Part shown: positions 36,313-49,797 of the stretch, piece by piece | Layout of the letters: each line of letters opens with the position of its first letter | How positions within the stretch are numbered: the first letter of the stretch is position 1 | Assembly: GCA_005656395.1 (NCBI GenBank) | Contig: SRSI01000066.1 | Location: forward strand, 682,001 to 746,000 | Direction of reading: 5' to 3' | Length of the DNA: 64,000 nt | Source of the DNA: Strongyloides papillosus | Lineage: Eukaryota; Nematoda; Chromadorea; Rhabditida; Strongyloididae | Translations under genes and position numbers: made by a program | The notes under the pieces: model-generated | Database searches by the model: none | What the model saw: the letters and a program-made list of their open reading frames with translations, nothing else | Told to the model about the DNA's origin: nothing

Positions 36313-38094
36313 ATGAACTCACTAAATTCAAGTGTCGAAAACGGTAAATCTCCAAATGATAAGGAGAAATATTTAAAGGAAAAGAAAGAAATGTCACCAA
36401 TTGATAAATCATCATCATCAAATAATTTTGCAAGTCAGCCATGTGGTTTATCAAATCTCGGGAATACATGTTTTTTCAATTCAGTGATGCAATGTCTTTT
36501 AAATACACATGTAATTAAAGAATACACCCTAAATGTTTCTAAGCAAACATTTTTAGAGGTTCCTAAACGGGATGTCTATATAAATGACAATAAGGTGTCG
36601 TTAGAAAAGATGAATATCAGAGTTGATGCCCAAAAATGTCGTCTGACAGAGAGTTTCAAGAAATTCTACATTACATTTACTTCAATGAAACGTGTTGATC
36701 CAAAAGATTTGTTTTTTGAAATCTGTGCAAAGGCTGATCGTTTTCGGGGATGGGCACAACAAGATGCCCATGAATTGTTAAGATATTTGATGGATGGTTT
36801 AAAGACTGAAGAAATAGATAGATTCAAAAGGGCTATTGTTAATGAATTCCAATTTCCGATATCTGGGAAAGAAGCAAAACCTGAGCATGCTCAGTTTGCA
36901 AGAGCCATTTTAGAAGTTGGCAGGAAGCCAATGATTGATCGTGTCTTCGGTGGGAGTTTAGTTCAAACGCTGACTTGTTGTCGGTGTAAGTATGTTTCTT
37001 CAAGGCTTGAACCTTTTATGGACCTTTCTTTACCACTTGCTTCAATGACAGCAACCTCGCCCATAGTGAAACCTATAATAAACTACGGAAACAATAGACA
37101 TCCTGAAGCTAAAAAGGCAAAGAAAGACAATAAAATGAGAAATGGTTTAAACAGAGGAAATGATGATATTGAGAATGACTTTGTTGATGAAGAACTTGAG
37201 GAGAAAAAGGATGACTACGATGATAGTTCTGCTAGTGGCCACGAAGATGACAATGATATTGATGGGGAAGAAGATAATGATAGCTTTGATAATTTTCCAA
37301 TAAATAATAATTTTAACTATTCACCAAATCGTCTTGATAGATACCGAGAAACACTTGGTGATTGTGATGAACAATATTGTAACAACGAACGTAGTGTATA
37401 CAATTGTTTAAAACAATTCACCTCTGAGGAAGATTTAACAGGATCTAATTCTTATGAATGTGAAAAGTGTTGTCTCGAGTTCAATAAAAAAAAGTTAAAG
37501 GAAAATCCAAAAGCAAAAAAAAGAATGGTTGAAGCTAAAAAGAAATATCTCATTTATTCTCCTCCGGTTATACTTACGTTACATCTTAAAAGATTTGAGC
37601 AAGTTCATAATTCAATTATCGCTCGAACCAGAAAAATATCAGGATATGTCGATTTTGATTTTGAATTAGATTTGTCTCCATTTGTTGCCAAGCATGGACA
37701 GGTAAATTAATTTTTTTTGTATACTTAATATAAATTTTAGCGTATTGTACCAGGAGAAAAAAGAGTTCTATATCGTTTGTATGGTATTGTTGTTCACTCT
37801 GGTGGTCTGAGTGGTGGACACTATATTGCTTATGTTAAAACAAGAAGACCAATACCTTATATAAAGGATTTCTTTGATAATGCAGCAAGTTATGATGACT
37901 TCATGAAGGAAATCACTGAAAGAGATGAAGATAAATGTCTGAGAGAAATCCCTGGAAAGTACAATGAACTTCATGAGGAATTTAATAAAGATGGTAAATG
38001 GTATTACTGTAGTGATTCATCAGTTCATGCTGTTGATCAGGATCAAGTTAGTAAATGTGAGGCATATATTCTTTTCTATGAACGTATGATTTAA
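36313..38094 (+). CDS. Ubiquitin carboxyl-terminal hydrolase, USP16/USP45 type
   Basis: Cysteine protease that removes ubiquitin from substrates; USP16 acts on histone H2A, USP45 on DNA-repair factors. Two exons, 36313-37701 and 37741-38094 (phase 0), about 580 aa. Cys box GLSNLGNTCFFNSVMQCL with catalytic Cys53; His box GGLSGGHYIAYVKT in exon 2; a zinc ribbon built from CCRCKY and CEKCCLEF. A long acidic insert (DDIENDFVDEELEEK and on, about residues 275-340) interrupts the catalytic domain, as in USP16. The ubiquitin-binding ZnF-UBP domain that starts vertebrate USP16/45 is absent: only about 43 low-complexity residues precede the Cys box. Either the domain was lost or an upstream exon is missed; none was visible upstream. 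Confidence 0.88.
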
Positions 38095-40078
38095 TTTATT
38101 TTGTGTAATCCTCTACTTTAAGCTTTCTACTGTTATCAATTTATTTTATATAAAAAGATGTTTGGCTAATGTATAACAAAGATTAAATGGATATAATTTT
38201 TGTTTGTAACGGCTTTTTTTTATATTTTAAGAAATATTTGTTATATTAATGTAACACAAATTTTTAATTAAAGACTTGCTTTGATATAATTTTATAATTT
38301 AAAATAATTATTAACTGGTATTTAATTGTTGTTTTCTCTGGACGTTTTATAGATGCCTTTTTTATTGTAATTGTAATTTTGTATCAAGTAAACAAAAAGT
38401 AGTATTGTGTTTGTAATATCACCATATAAATATTTTACATTTATTGGTTTCAATTTTTAAATAATAATAATATGTATTATATAATAATTTATTTATAATT
38501 TCGACAACATCTCCTTAACAACCTGGAATATTGAAAATGTGGTAACTAAGAGAAATATACTGATAATAAATGAGTTATTATTCAAAAAATTCAGTTCTTA
38601 AATACCTATTAATATATACAAGTTTTTAAAATATATAAAAATATCATAAAGTTTTTAGTATACTTGTTATTAGTTTGCATAGTGAGAACATATTAACAAT
38701 TTTCTCTGACAATGCTTGTTAGCTATTTGAAACAGAAAAATTCAGTAATATTTAAAGACAACTTTGGTCAAGATTAACTTATTCAAATTAAGCTAAGATA
38801 TTTTAATATATTTATATTTTAATTTAAAATTATACTTATTACTTTAAATATATTATATTTTACATTATAATAAAACATGTAAAAGTGTAAAAAAAATTAA
38901 TCTTTCAAATATTTATATATATATTTAGGATATTGTGTAAGTGTAAACTAGACTGGAAGATTCGAAATTTTTTGTTATCGATCATGAATACCTAGTGACA
39001 ATGCAGTTTTTAATATATCTTTAATTATGTTTAAAGATTATTCAAATTTTTTTATTTACTATTGTTTAACATTATCACTATATCCCATGCGACATATTAC
39101 AAAATCTTTCACAAACCTGCACATTAATCATCTATAATTGATTTAAAAATATAGAACATATCTTAAAGTTTGTCTATTTTCTTTGTTTCTAGATGAACTT
39201 TGTGGTTAGAATGTTCATATAACTTTATAAAGAATTATATTTGGAAAGTCAACTAAAAATTAGTCACTTAATTAAGTAATTAAAATTTTTAATTGTGTAC
39301 AATATCTGAAACTATATCATAAATTTACCATGATATTATTATCTATCTTTAAAATTTAATGTTAATTTTATACTACTAAAATTTATTAAATATAAAATAC
39401 GAAATAATTCCTGTTATATTAGTTACTTTAATATTTTGTTGTCTAATTTTTTAAATTTATTTGAATTAACCAATATAGCTTCAATTTTGAATACCATTTA
39501 AAAAAAGATATTTATATATAACTTTTTCTATTTCAAGTTTTTTTAATAACAAATAAATCAAGTAAGAATAACATTGATTTAAATATATCTAAATTGATTA
39601 TATTGTATTACTAAAAGTAAGATATATTATATTTTTTTTATCATAGTAATAAATAATATAATATATTATATTTGAAAACTCTAAATTTTTAAACGTTTGT
39701 GTAAATACACATAATCAAATAATTAGATAATTATTACTATCTATATAATGCTATAGATAAGTATGTAAAATTGTATACTTTTGTGATTTTTGTTTATTTT
39801 TATTATACCAAAAATTAATGATTAAATATAAAATTAATAGCAATAACACTTTCTTCTTAAATTATGTTCACTAGACTACATAAACATCATATTTTGATTA
39901 GTAGTGATAACATTTTTCAAATGACCTATAAATAAATAAAAATTTCATATTTTAATTATTAAAGAGTGTATTGTCGCTAATGATAAAAAAAATTCATAAC
40001 CAAATATGTACATATATAATTTTTTTTCAATCCTGTTGTATGCTTAAATTTAATTATTTTTATTTTATATAGATAATT
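38095..40078. other. AT-rich intergenic region
   Basis: About 2 kb between two + strand genes. No protein-like frame, RNA gene or bounded element was found. It includes the 3' UTR of the deubiquitinase and the promoter of the acyl-CoA synthetase. Confidence 0.4.
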
Positions 40079-42144
40079 ATGACATCTAGCTGTTCCAAAA
40101 CTGGGAATGATTCTTATAAAACTGAAAACAGTTGTTGTCAAATAAATGGATTGTCCAAATTTGCTATAATAAGTATTTTCATAGCATATGGTGTAAATAT
40201 TCTTAATCCAGATACTGGAATTTTTAAAACTATTCTAATTATTTTATTTATTAATATACTTACTTCTGATATATTTTGGAGAGTAATTAAAACTTTGCCA
40301 AGAGATATAAAAGGAATTATAACTTTGATTACTATAAAACTTAAAGTTTATAAAGCATTTAAAAAGAATGCACCGTTACATTATTATTGGATGAAGAGTG
40401 TAAGAAATCATGGAAATAAAGAAGCTATAATTGATATTGAACATGAAAAAACATTAACATTTAATGAAGTAAATAATATTGCCAATAAATATGCAAATTT
40501 TTTTCTTTCTAAAGGATTCACTAAAGGAAGTGTCGTAGCATTGTATTCTGAAAATTCCTATGAATTTTTTGCTTTTTGGCTTGGAATGTCGAAAATTGGT
40601 GTTGTTACGGCGTGGATTAATTCAAATTTAAAGTTAGAACCATTAGCACATTCTATAATATCTTCTAAAACTGTAACCATTGTTACAACAAACTCTCTTA
40701 TCAATAGTATGTTAGAACATATAAAAATTTTTATAAACATAAATATTTTTTAGCACTCCAAAAAGTATTTGATCAGAAATTACTTGATAAGAGTGATTAT
40801 CAAATATATAATTTATCAAGTGAAACGATTAATGAAGGTATTAATTTGAAAGATGTTTGTAATAACAGCACAGAAATTGAAGAAAAATATCATCCTAATT
40901 TTAAGGATGTTCTATGTTATATATACACTTCTGGAACAACAGGAAATCCGAAACCAGCTGTTATCAAACATTTCCGCTACTTTTTTATGTCATGTGGTAT
41001 AAAAACTGCATTTGGTATACTACAAAAAGACCGAATGTATATAACAATGCCAATGTATCATTCTGCTGCTGGAATTTTAGGAACAGGTCAAGTAATTATT
41101 GGAGGTTCATCTTTAGTAATTAGAAAGAAATTTTCTGCATCTAATTTCTGGAAAGATGCTGTTAAATATAACTGTACAGCTTCACAATATATAGGAGAAA
41201 TTTGTCGTTATCTTTTGGCTCAAAAACCAATTGAAGAAGAAAAAAAACATGGCATAAAATTAATGTTTGGCAATGGATTACGTGGGGAAATTTGGCCAGA
41301 ATTCGTTAAAAGATTTAATGTCAGAAAAATTGGAGAATTTTATGGAAGTACAGAAGGTAATTCGAATATTATAAATCTGAATTCTCATGTTGGTGCATGT
41401 GGTTTTTTCCCTATTTATCCATTTATAAAAGCATTCTATCCTGTTAGATTATTAAAAGTAGATGATGAAACTGGTGAAATAGTACGTGATAAAAATGGAC
41501 TTTGTATTACTTGTCAACCTGGAGAAACAGGAGAAATGTGTGGTGTTATTAAAAAAAGCGATCCTTTATTAAATTTTGAAGGTTATGTTGATAAAGATGA
41601 CACATCAAAGAAGGTAATTAGAGATGTCATGGTAAAAGGTGATATGGTTTTTACATCAGGTGATTTATTATACTGGGATAAATTGGGATATCTTTACTTT
41701 AAAGATAGAAGAGGTGATACTTTCAGATGGAAAGGTGAAAATTGTAGTACTATGGAAGTTGAAAGTATTTTACAACCTATTATGACAGTTCAAGATGCAT
41801 CTGTGTATGGTGTTGAAATTCCTGGAAAGGAAGGAAGAGCTGGAATGGCAGGATTAACATTAGTTGATGGTGTTAATATACCACAATTTCTTAAAGAAGT
41901 TGGGGAAAAATTGATAGAAAGTTTACCATCATATGCAGTACCAGTATTTCTAAGAATTTGTAAAGAAGTTGAGCAAACTGGTACCTTTAAACTTAAGAAA
42001 ACAGAATTAAAAAAAGAAGGATTTGATCTGGAAAAATGTAATGGTGATCCAATTTATTATATGGATTGGTCAACAAAGTCATATACCTTATTAACACCTG
42101 AAATGCAAAAAAATATTGAGACAGGGAAATATTCAAAATTGTAA
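40079..42144 (+). CDS. Fatty acid transport protein / very long-chain acyl-CoA synthetase (SLC27-like)
   Basis: Two exons, 40079-40706 and 40754-42144, joined in phase 1 (A|CA), 672 aa. The protein activates long- or very-long-chain fatty acids to CoA esters and drives their uptake. An N-terminal membrane anchor (KFAIISIFIAYGVNIL and a second span to about residue 60) is followed by the AMP-binding motif YIYTSGTTGNPKPAVIKH, EFYGSTEGN, and the FATP signature DRRGDTFRWKGENCSTMEVE. These motifs separate it from ordinary ACSL enzymes. The C-terminus (YYMDW...YTLLTPEMQKNI) fits the family. The frame first appears to end at 40753, but that stop lies inside the intron. No damage. C. elegans has two FATP-like genes (acs-20, acs-22); which is the orthologue is not decided. 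Confidence 0.92.
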
Positions 42145-42387
42145 AATAAACTATGATTAATAAAAAAAACTTTATAGGTGTGCCTTAATAAAACAGGTGT
42201 TTTTATAACTTAAATATTTTTATAAATTTATCATAATGTTTTTATATCTATTAAAGTTTTATAATTACATTCCAAAATTTTTGTTTATATTATTTTTCAA
42301 ATAAATTATTTTATTTGTATAGATGTTCTTAAAATTTAGTATTTAAAAAATTACGAAAAAATTATAATTATTAAGCATACATTATTA
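42145..42387. other. Convergent 3' intergenic region
   Basis: About 240 bp of AT-rich DNA between convergent genes, holding both 3' UTRs. Nothing else seen. Confidence 0.4.
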
Positions 42388-43017
42388 TTATTCATTATTT
42401 AAAAATACAACCATTGATATTTTTCCTGATTTGTTTTTTGAATAATCTTCAACAAAACTCTTAGCTAGTAATCCAATAAAAGATGGTAAATCGTTTGTAT
42501 TTACATCTTTTATATTAATTTGACTATTATTTTTACAAACTGTTTTTTTATTTATAGGACCAACTGGCTTTTTAATAGGGTTAAATGAATCGTCGCAGGC
42601 AGATAATTCGTTAAGATCGAGTGTTCCAAGTAAAGCTATTTGTTCCTCTAACTCTTTCTCTTTTAAATTACTAAAAACATTGATTCTTTTTTTTGACTTA
42701 ACAGTTCCTAATTTTTCAAAACCCAAAGGGTTTCCAGCATTTTCCCATTCCTCATCACTTAAAGCTATTGTTTTTCCTTCAGCATTTTTAGATTTACCTC
42801 CTTTTAAATTTGGCTTGCCATTTTCGATTTTCCTGTTGTAATATAAATCTTTTTTTGGAGTATTCTTTGGCGGAGTCAAATTTTTCAGAATTTCTTTATT
42901 TAAATGATCATTTGATTGTACTATTTTATTTTCTATTTGATTATTTGTTTGCTTTGAATCTTTAAATGGAACTGAATTTGATAAACTTTCTCCTCTATTG
43001 TTGTTGTTAGTATCCAT
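42388..43017 (-). CDS. Hypothetical low-complexity, probably disordered protein
   Basis: Intact frame of 209 codons with an ATG at 43017 and no intron. Composition is Asn-, Lys-, Ser- and Glu-rich, the mark of disorder, with no signal peptide, membrane span or known domain. A middle section (ALSDEEWENAGNPLGFEK and then KEKELEEQIALLGTLDL) is less repetitive and could be a short binding helix. I do not recognise a family. The steady codon use and single clean frame argue for a real gene; the lack of homology I can recall leaves that unproven. Confidence 0.55.
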   Translation of the reverse strand: MDTNNNNRGESLSNSVPFKDSKQTNNQIENKIVQSNDHLNKEILKNLTPPKNTPKKDLYYNRKIENGKPNLKGGKSKNAEGKTIALSDEEWENAGNPLGFEKLGTVKSKKRINVFSNLKEKELEEQIALLGTLDLNELSACDDSFNPIKKPVGPINKKTVCKNNSQINIKDVNTNDLPSFIGLLAKSFVEDYSKNKSGKISMVVFLNNE

Positions 43018-45905
43018 AGTTATTAAAGAACAATTGTTTTATGAGAATGAAATGTTTGAAAATGTATATTTGAATTAAAATCTATTTCATTCATTTAAAT
43101 AAATGTGTTAAAATTGTAAGAAATTTTAAATCTTAACAACATGCAAATTTTTTTTGTAACTTTTAAAAGACAATAAAAGAACAGTTATACAAAAATTCAA
43201 AACACATAATTTCATATTCTTCGGACATGATTATTTTTTAATAATCTCTTAATTTCAACTAAACAGATATGCAGTCATCTCAAAATAATGATATTTTAAT
43301 AATGTCGGATTTATACGTAAGTAATCCAATCTTTTGTTTTCGAATAACAAAAACTTTATTATGTAAAAACAATTTAATCAACGACTTATTGAAAAATGAT
43401 ATCTAATAATTAAGCAAAATTTCTTAATGCATTTATAAATATGGTTGAAATTATATAATCACTATCAGTAGAAAATTTGATATAACCTTTTATTGATTTA
43501 TGAAATCATATATAAAAGTATTGCCCTTTTTCTATTAATTTTAGAAACAAATATTATGATATCAAAATTATTTATAATATAAATTTTCACCTTTTATTTA
43601 TCAAAATAGTAATTTTTACCTGTTCACATAATTAATTTAATGTAAATTATTTCCTTTACTTTTCTAAAATCATACTGTAATTGTTATTATTTTAGTTGAT
43701 TAAATTAATTTATGAAATTGTCATTTTAAAAACAAATTATTACATAATTATATCAATATATAATAAAAAAAGTATTTTTTCAAACAATAATAAAAAAAAC
43801 TGATATAAAGTGGCTGTAATTATATTTAATAATTCAACTTTTGTTTATTAATAATCTATTGTATTTAAAAAATAACTTATTTTTTCCTAAAAAAAGATCA
43901 AAAATTTCTATGTTTAATCAAAAATTGTCGTGACTCTTTTAATAAACAATAAATAAATTGACCTTAAGTTTACTAAATACTTTTATTGATAATAGCTTAT
44001 TTAAAATTTTATTAGTCATATTAAATTGTGCATACTATTAACATTTCTTGTTTTTTCTGTTTAAGAATTAAAAAACAAAATTAAAAGTGTTTGTGCAATC
44101 TATGTAAATATTTATTTTGTCACATAGAAGATATTGAATTAATTTCGATTTTTTTCACTTTAACTAAATATAAAAACTCATTGATAATTTGAAAGGTATT
44201 ATAGTGTGCAAATGATTTTTAAAATACAAATTGTCTTTATTTGTTTTTAATAGCTATATAAAATAATTTAGTTATTATTATTTAAATGAAAATAGTAAAA
44301 TTTGTACATAAAAATATTATCCTATTGCTTTCTTATCCAAATGATTTTTATCAAATCTTTGAATTATTATAAAAATATTTGACTTTTCAATTACTTAAAA
44401 AAATATATATTATTTATTGCATGTTGTACTTAGTTACATTTTATTATTTTAAAAAAGAAGTTTGCATAAAATTCTGGTACAACTAAGAATATTTTATTAT
44501 AATATTACTCACTTCTTCAAATAAATAATTAGTTATATAAAATTACTTTATTTTAAAACAAATTTTATTCTTAGTAACATAAAATACAATCTAAATACAT
44601 CATAAACAAAGATTATGCTGTAATTCTCTATACATTCAAAAAAATATTTAAAAAGTTTCAAAATAAATTAAACTATGATATAAAAAAAGTTGATTTATGG
44701 TCTATGATTTATGCTGCTATTAAATTATATCAAGTATAGAAAAAAGACAGTATTTTAAATATTGATTTTTTAAAAATGAAATTATATTTGAGGTATCCAA
44801 ATTCTACTTTTTTATAATTTATATATTAAAACTTATTTCATTATAAACAAATAATTAATACAACCAAATTATCATGTATTATTATAAAAAGCTTTTCTAA
44901 AGCTATAATTTTATTGAAAAAATTTTATAATCTGATAAATAGTTCTAATGGAACTATCATAATAAATTATAAAAGTAAATTACATAAAGGAAAAAAAATT
45001 GTTTTAAAGTTTAATTAAATAGAAAATTCTAACATTAACCGTTGAATTTTATAAGCAACAACCATTTTATATTCTCTATTGAGAAGAATATACATTCCAA
45101 TTGAGTGAAAAATATGTCAGAGATATTGAACGACTGACAAAATGAATTATTGAAAAGCTTAAAATAAATACAACAATGTCTGAACAACTTTTACATTTAA
45201 AATAGGGAATATAAAAACGATATTGCTTTTTAAAACAAAAAAAATAAAAAAAAGTCTAACTGAATAAAATAATTATTTTATGTAATTTATTTTTTATTCT
45301 AAAGTATAAAATGATTTATAACTTTTTTTAAATTAAATCAAGAATTAATTGTAATATAGAAATTTTTGAAATGATGATAAATATTTAAAATATTAATATA
45401 TAGGAAAATTAGTTAATTGTTTAAAAATAAATAAAAATATTTTGATAGTTATAAGTATTTATAATTAAACGAACTTATGATTATTCTTATTATTAACAAA
45501 TGATTTTTTATTTTTTTTGATTCATTGCATAATATACAAAATGATACATTCAACTATGTATAATTATTTTTCTATTTCATAAACATTTTTGACCATATCC
45601 CCATCCAAATTAATTTTAACATTCTATGGAAAAACCCTCAAACAATTTGTTAGACTCTACAAGATAACATATACCGCTACGAAGTGCTGTATTTATATAC
45701 TATTTCATGTCTATCACTTTCTGCTTACATCAACCCACAGAAATATACCAAGTCTAATTTTCGTGTCTTGCTTATTCTATTCTTGTTGCTGTAATTTCAC
45801 CAGTTTTGTTGGAGTTGCTCGGTTACATCATTATTTGCCTTATGGAATATAAAGGAATAGGCTATTAAATTTGGTGTTGGTACAATATATTGAAGGTTGT
45901 ACAGA
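43018..45905. other. AT-rich intergenic region with a GC-richer stretch at its end
   Basis: About 2.9 kb without a recognised gene. The last 320 bp (about 45585-45890) are clearly less AT-rich and include a + strand open frame (45589-45852, rich in Cys, His, Tyr and Phe) without family resemblance. It ends just before the next gene and is more likely promoter or outron sequence than coding. Confidence 0.4.
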
Positions 45906-46425
45906 ATGGATTTGCTTAAATTTTTGGAAACTTTAACAAATAATCAATCGGTTGATGAAAGAGATATTAATTCATCTAATTCTATTAATGAAAATTCTAC
46001 TGAAAATGATTCTATTCCTAAAGAAATTGTTGATAATTTAGTTAATGTTATTGTTAATACTTTTCAACGGAGACATAAAAAAACATACGAAGAAGTTATT
46101 GCTACAAAAACTTTAACATCAGAAGCAATGATAGAATTATCTATTATAGGTGCAGAATTTTTATATCAATTTTTTAATAGTGCTCATATTAGTCAAAGTA
46201 GACCTATTGCAGAGTTAATTTGTGATAAACTTAATGTTGTTCGAGATATAAGATTTACAGGATCTCAAGGTAATATACTTATTATTATTTCTTAAATTAT
46301 TTATTCTCTCTATAGGATTGCTGTATAAAAAATTAAGAAGTAAGGCTTCAAACAGACTTAGAAAACGGAAAAGAGATCAAAATGCAGAAAATAATGAGGT
46401 ATCTGAAAAGAAAAGTAATCAATAG
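45906..46425 (+). CDS. Small conserved-looking hypothetical protein
   Basis: Two exons, 45906-46269 and 46316-46425 (phase 1, TCTATAG acceptor), about 157 aa. ATG 45906 lies three codons into the open frame and two bases after a TGTACAG acceptor-like site, consistent with trans-splicing right before the start. The first 40 residues are Asn/Ser-rich; then a helical part (EIVDNLVNVIVNTFQRRHKK, MIELSIIGAEFLYQF, ELICDKLNVVRDI) and a very basic tail (KKLRSKASNRLRKRKRDQ) that looks like a nuclear-localisation signal. No family recognised. Nuclear location is inference from the basic tail. Confidence 0.65.
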
Positions 46426-49400
46426 TAAATATTATAACTTTACAAAATTATAATATTTATACAATTCTATTACCACCAATGAGTATTGCAATAAACTTTT
46501 AATTTATAAGTCAGGTGACATTTCTATTTATATTCCGATGCTACACTTTTTCGATTGAAATACAGAAATATAATGTTTTAAAATTATGAGAAAAATCTAA
46601 CGTGCGGATGTAATCGATGATGAATGTTGACAATCTACACTATAGCTATATGTTTGTCGAATTTCTTTTATAAATAATATGAAATATTTCTATTTTGTTT
46701 TACATGAAATATATATTGATTAAAAATTATTATGAGTTATAATAAAATGAATATTATTTTTAATTGATCATATATTAATTAAATTATCAATATTTTTAAT
46801 ATTAATATATCATTAGAAGTGTAATTTTTTTATAAATAACAGACAAATTACAAAATGATCAAAAAATTCATTTCATTTGACACACGCATAAATTTTGGAA
46901 TTATCTTCTTCAAAGAATCATTATAATGATATGATAAACGGATTAAAAATGTTTGCCAAATAAAATGTCAGCAATTACTTCAACTTTAATGCATTGAGAT
47001 TTAAAAGTTTTTTGTCCAAAAATAAAACAAATATCTCTACTTTAAAAAGAATAATTAAAATCAAATTACTGAAATTGTATATAAATTTAAATATTTTTTA
47101 AATTAAAAATGTTATTGAATGTAGTAAAATTTTAAGTTGCTTAATCACTAAACACACTTATTACAATAAATAATTCGAATATTATTTAAATCCATCATTC
47201 CAAATATATTTATAACCAACATATGCATTTCTATTTTACATAAATAAATATTAATGATATAATAAAAAATCTATAGTAATTTATTTTAATAACGTTAAAT
47301 TTAAATAAAAATAGTTTAAAAAAATTATTTATAAAATGTTAACTAAAGTATTTCTGCTACAAGTTTTGTTTATTTTGTTTAGCCAGTTTTAAATTTATGT
47401 AACTTGTGATAATAAACCATTATAACTTACAATATAATAAATAAATATACAATATAATTAAAAATTAATTAACATAATTCAGACGAACTTTGGTAAAAAT
47501 TTCATTTGTCATGTTAGCCTACAAATACTTATGCTGTTAGCTTTAATGTACTTTTTTTTCCATTAAATCACATTTTTGATGACGGTTTTCAATTAATCTC
47601 AAGATGAACGATTATAATAAACATCACCTAAATAATTTCAAAAAAATTTAAACTATAATACGTAGATGTATTTCAAAATACTTGCATAAAGAAATTATGC
47701 TTTTTTTTACATAACAAACATAAAAGATATTTCACAAATGAGTATTTTTTTATTAACTTTGTTATAATCTTATTATTTTTCATTTGATAATCTATTATAT
47801 TTTTACTCTATTGATATTTATTTAACATTTTTTAATGTAATTTAATTTTATTAACATAAAAGATTCTTTTGCATAAAAGCTTTTTTTCTTATCTATATCT
47901 GATTTCCTTTTCTATTTACTTATAAAATAACGTTTTTTTATTTCCTGCAAAAGAATAAAAATTATGATTTTTAATCATAACTATCTAAGCTCATTATAAT
48001 CATTTTTATAACCAGTTATTATAAATTTTCTTCACCCTTTTTAAATAAAATTTAAAATTTAAATAAATTTATTTCATTTATAAAATTATTTCACTCTTTA
48101 AAGCTATTAATTTTATAAAAATAAAAAGATTCAATTCCTTAAATCGTCCCGATGGACATTTTAAAAACATCATAAATATGATTTGTATTTCATTAAGAAA
48201 GTTTCTCTGTTTAAAAGTTTATCACTTTTTTAACTATGACATTTTGTTAGAAAAATTAGAGTAGGTTATCACTTTCTCTAAGTAATATAAAATATTATTT
48301 TTCTATTTTTATAATTTTTGTATCTAAATGCTATTTAAAAATGTTGACATATATGTTAATAAATAAGTAATAATTATAGAGAGAGTGAATGACAAAAGAA
48401 AAAAATTATTTTATATGCTTGTTTTCAGAGAATATCAAAAAATTTTCAAGCATTTATGAAAGATATAAGTATACAGCGAAATTTTGAATTTACTCATTAG
48501 CTTTTCATTGCATGTCATTAATCTAATTTTGCCTTTGAATTTAAAAGTTAAATTGTAATTGTTAAGATATAATTGAGATAAGACCCAATGATAACAGAAA
48601 AAACAAATTGACTTCTGTATAAACATATAATTTACTGCTAAGTTACATATTAAAATTTTAAATTATATAACTTGAGTTAGTTTTTTATTAAAATTGTTGT
48701 AGGAAGTGTTTATCTTAATCTAATCTTGAATCGTTAATAGATATTTCTATAATATTTTAAGTATATATGGTACATAAAACCCAAAAATTATTTATATTTA
48801 TTAAAAATCGTTTAATATTGAATATAGTTGTATTTTTTCAACCATTTTTTTAATTAAAAAGATACTATAAATATTCTGCTATATTGATATCATTACATAA
48901 AATAAAAATAAATTTTTCTTTTATAAACAAAATCTTATCAACTTAAGTATAAAGAAATTTATTTATTGTTTTATAAAATATTTCTATAGCCAAGTGAATT
49001 ATTATTTTTTGATTTTCTGAAAAATATATATAAACTAGTGTTTTATATTTGTAAAGATAATTGCGTCATTATTAAGATAGTTATTTTTTCATATTTTGGG
49101 CATTTTAATCATTTCAAAAAAAATAATTTTAAAAATTTGCTTCAGTTATTTTTTAATATAATAATTTAAAATATAAAATCAATTTCTTATGTCAATGTTT
49201 GAATTTTAGCTTTTTTTTTCTTTTTTTAGTAAGATTTATTTTAATTAAGTCCAAAGTATTTGTCACTTCTCAAATTCCATTATATCATTAATTGTCTTAA
49301 AATATCGGTAAATAAATAACATAAATTTTGATTTAAGCATTTAGTCATAAAGATTTCCAATTAAATATTAGTTTATGTTTTAAATAATTTATGTATTATG

Positions 49401-49797
49401 CAACTTATTTAAATAGTAAAAAATAAAAACATTCAAATTTTTTGATACTAGTGTTTTGTAATTAAAATATATCTGTTATCATACATTTACAAAAATAATA
49501 TAAGTATTTAGAAGAAAATTTTTTTAAATAATTAGATACTGACTAGAATTAAAATTCTAAATAAATATAGTAAAAATTTTAGCCGTTATATTTTATAATC
49601 GTATAGTTAAATTTCTTTGGTTCAAGAATACAATATAATTAAGTTTATATATATTAATAAAAACATTATTAACTGATTTTCTTTACATTTTCAGATACAA
49701 TTTTTTCTTTAAATAGATTAATTGTAAATGACTATAAAAATCATTGAAAATTAATTTTAAAGCTTTTCAATAGTTTTATTAATTTATTAGAATAAAA
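46426..49797. other. Long AT-rich intergenic region
   Basis: About 3.4 kb, extremely A+T-rich, no supported gene, RNA or element. A minus-strand frame at 48435-48626 is judged a chance open frame. Contains the GPCR promoter. Confidence 0.5.
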
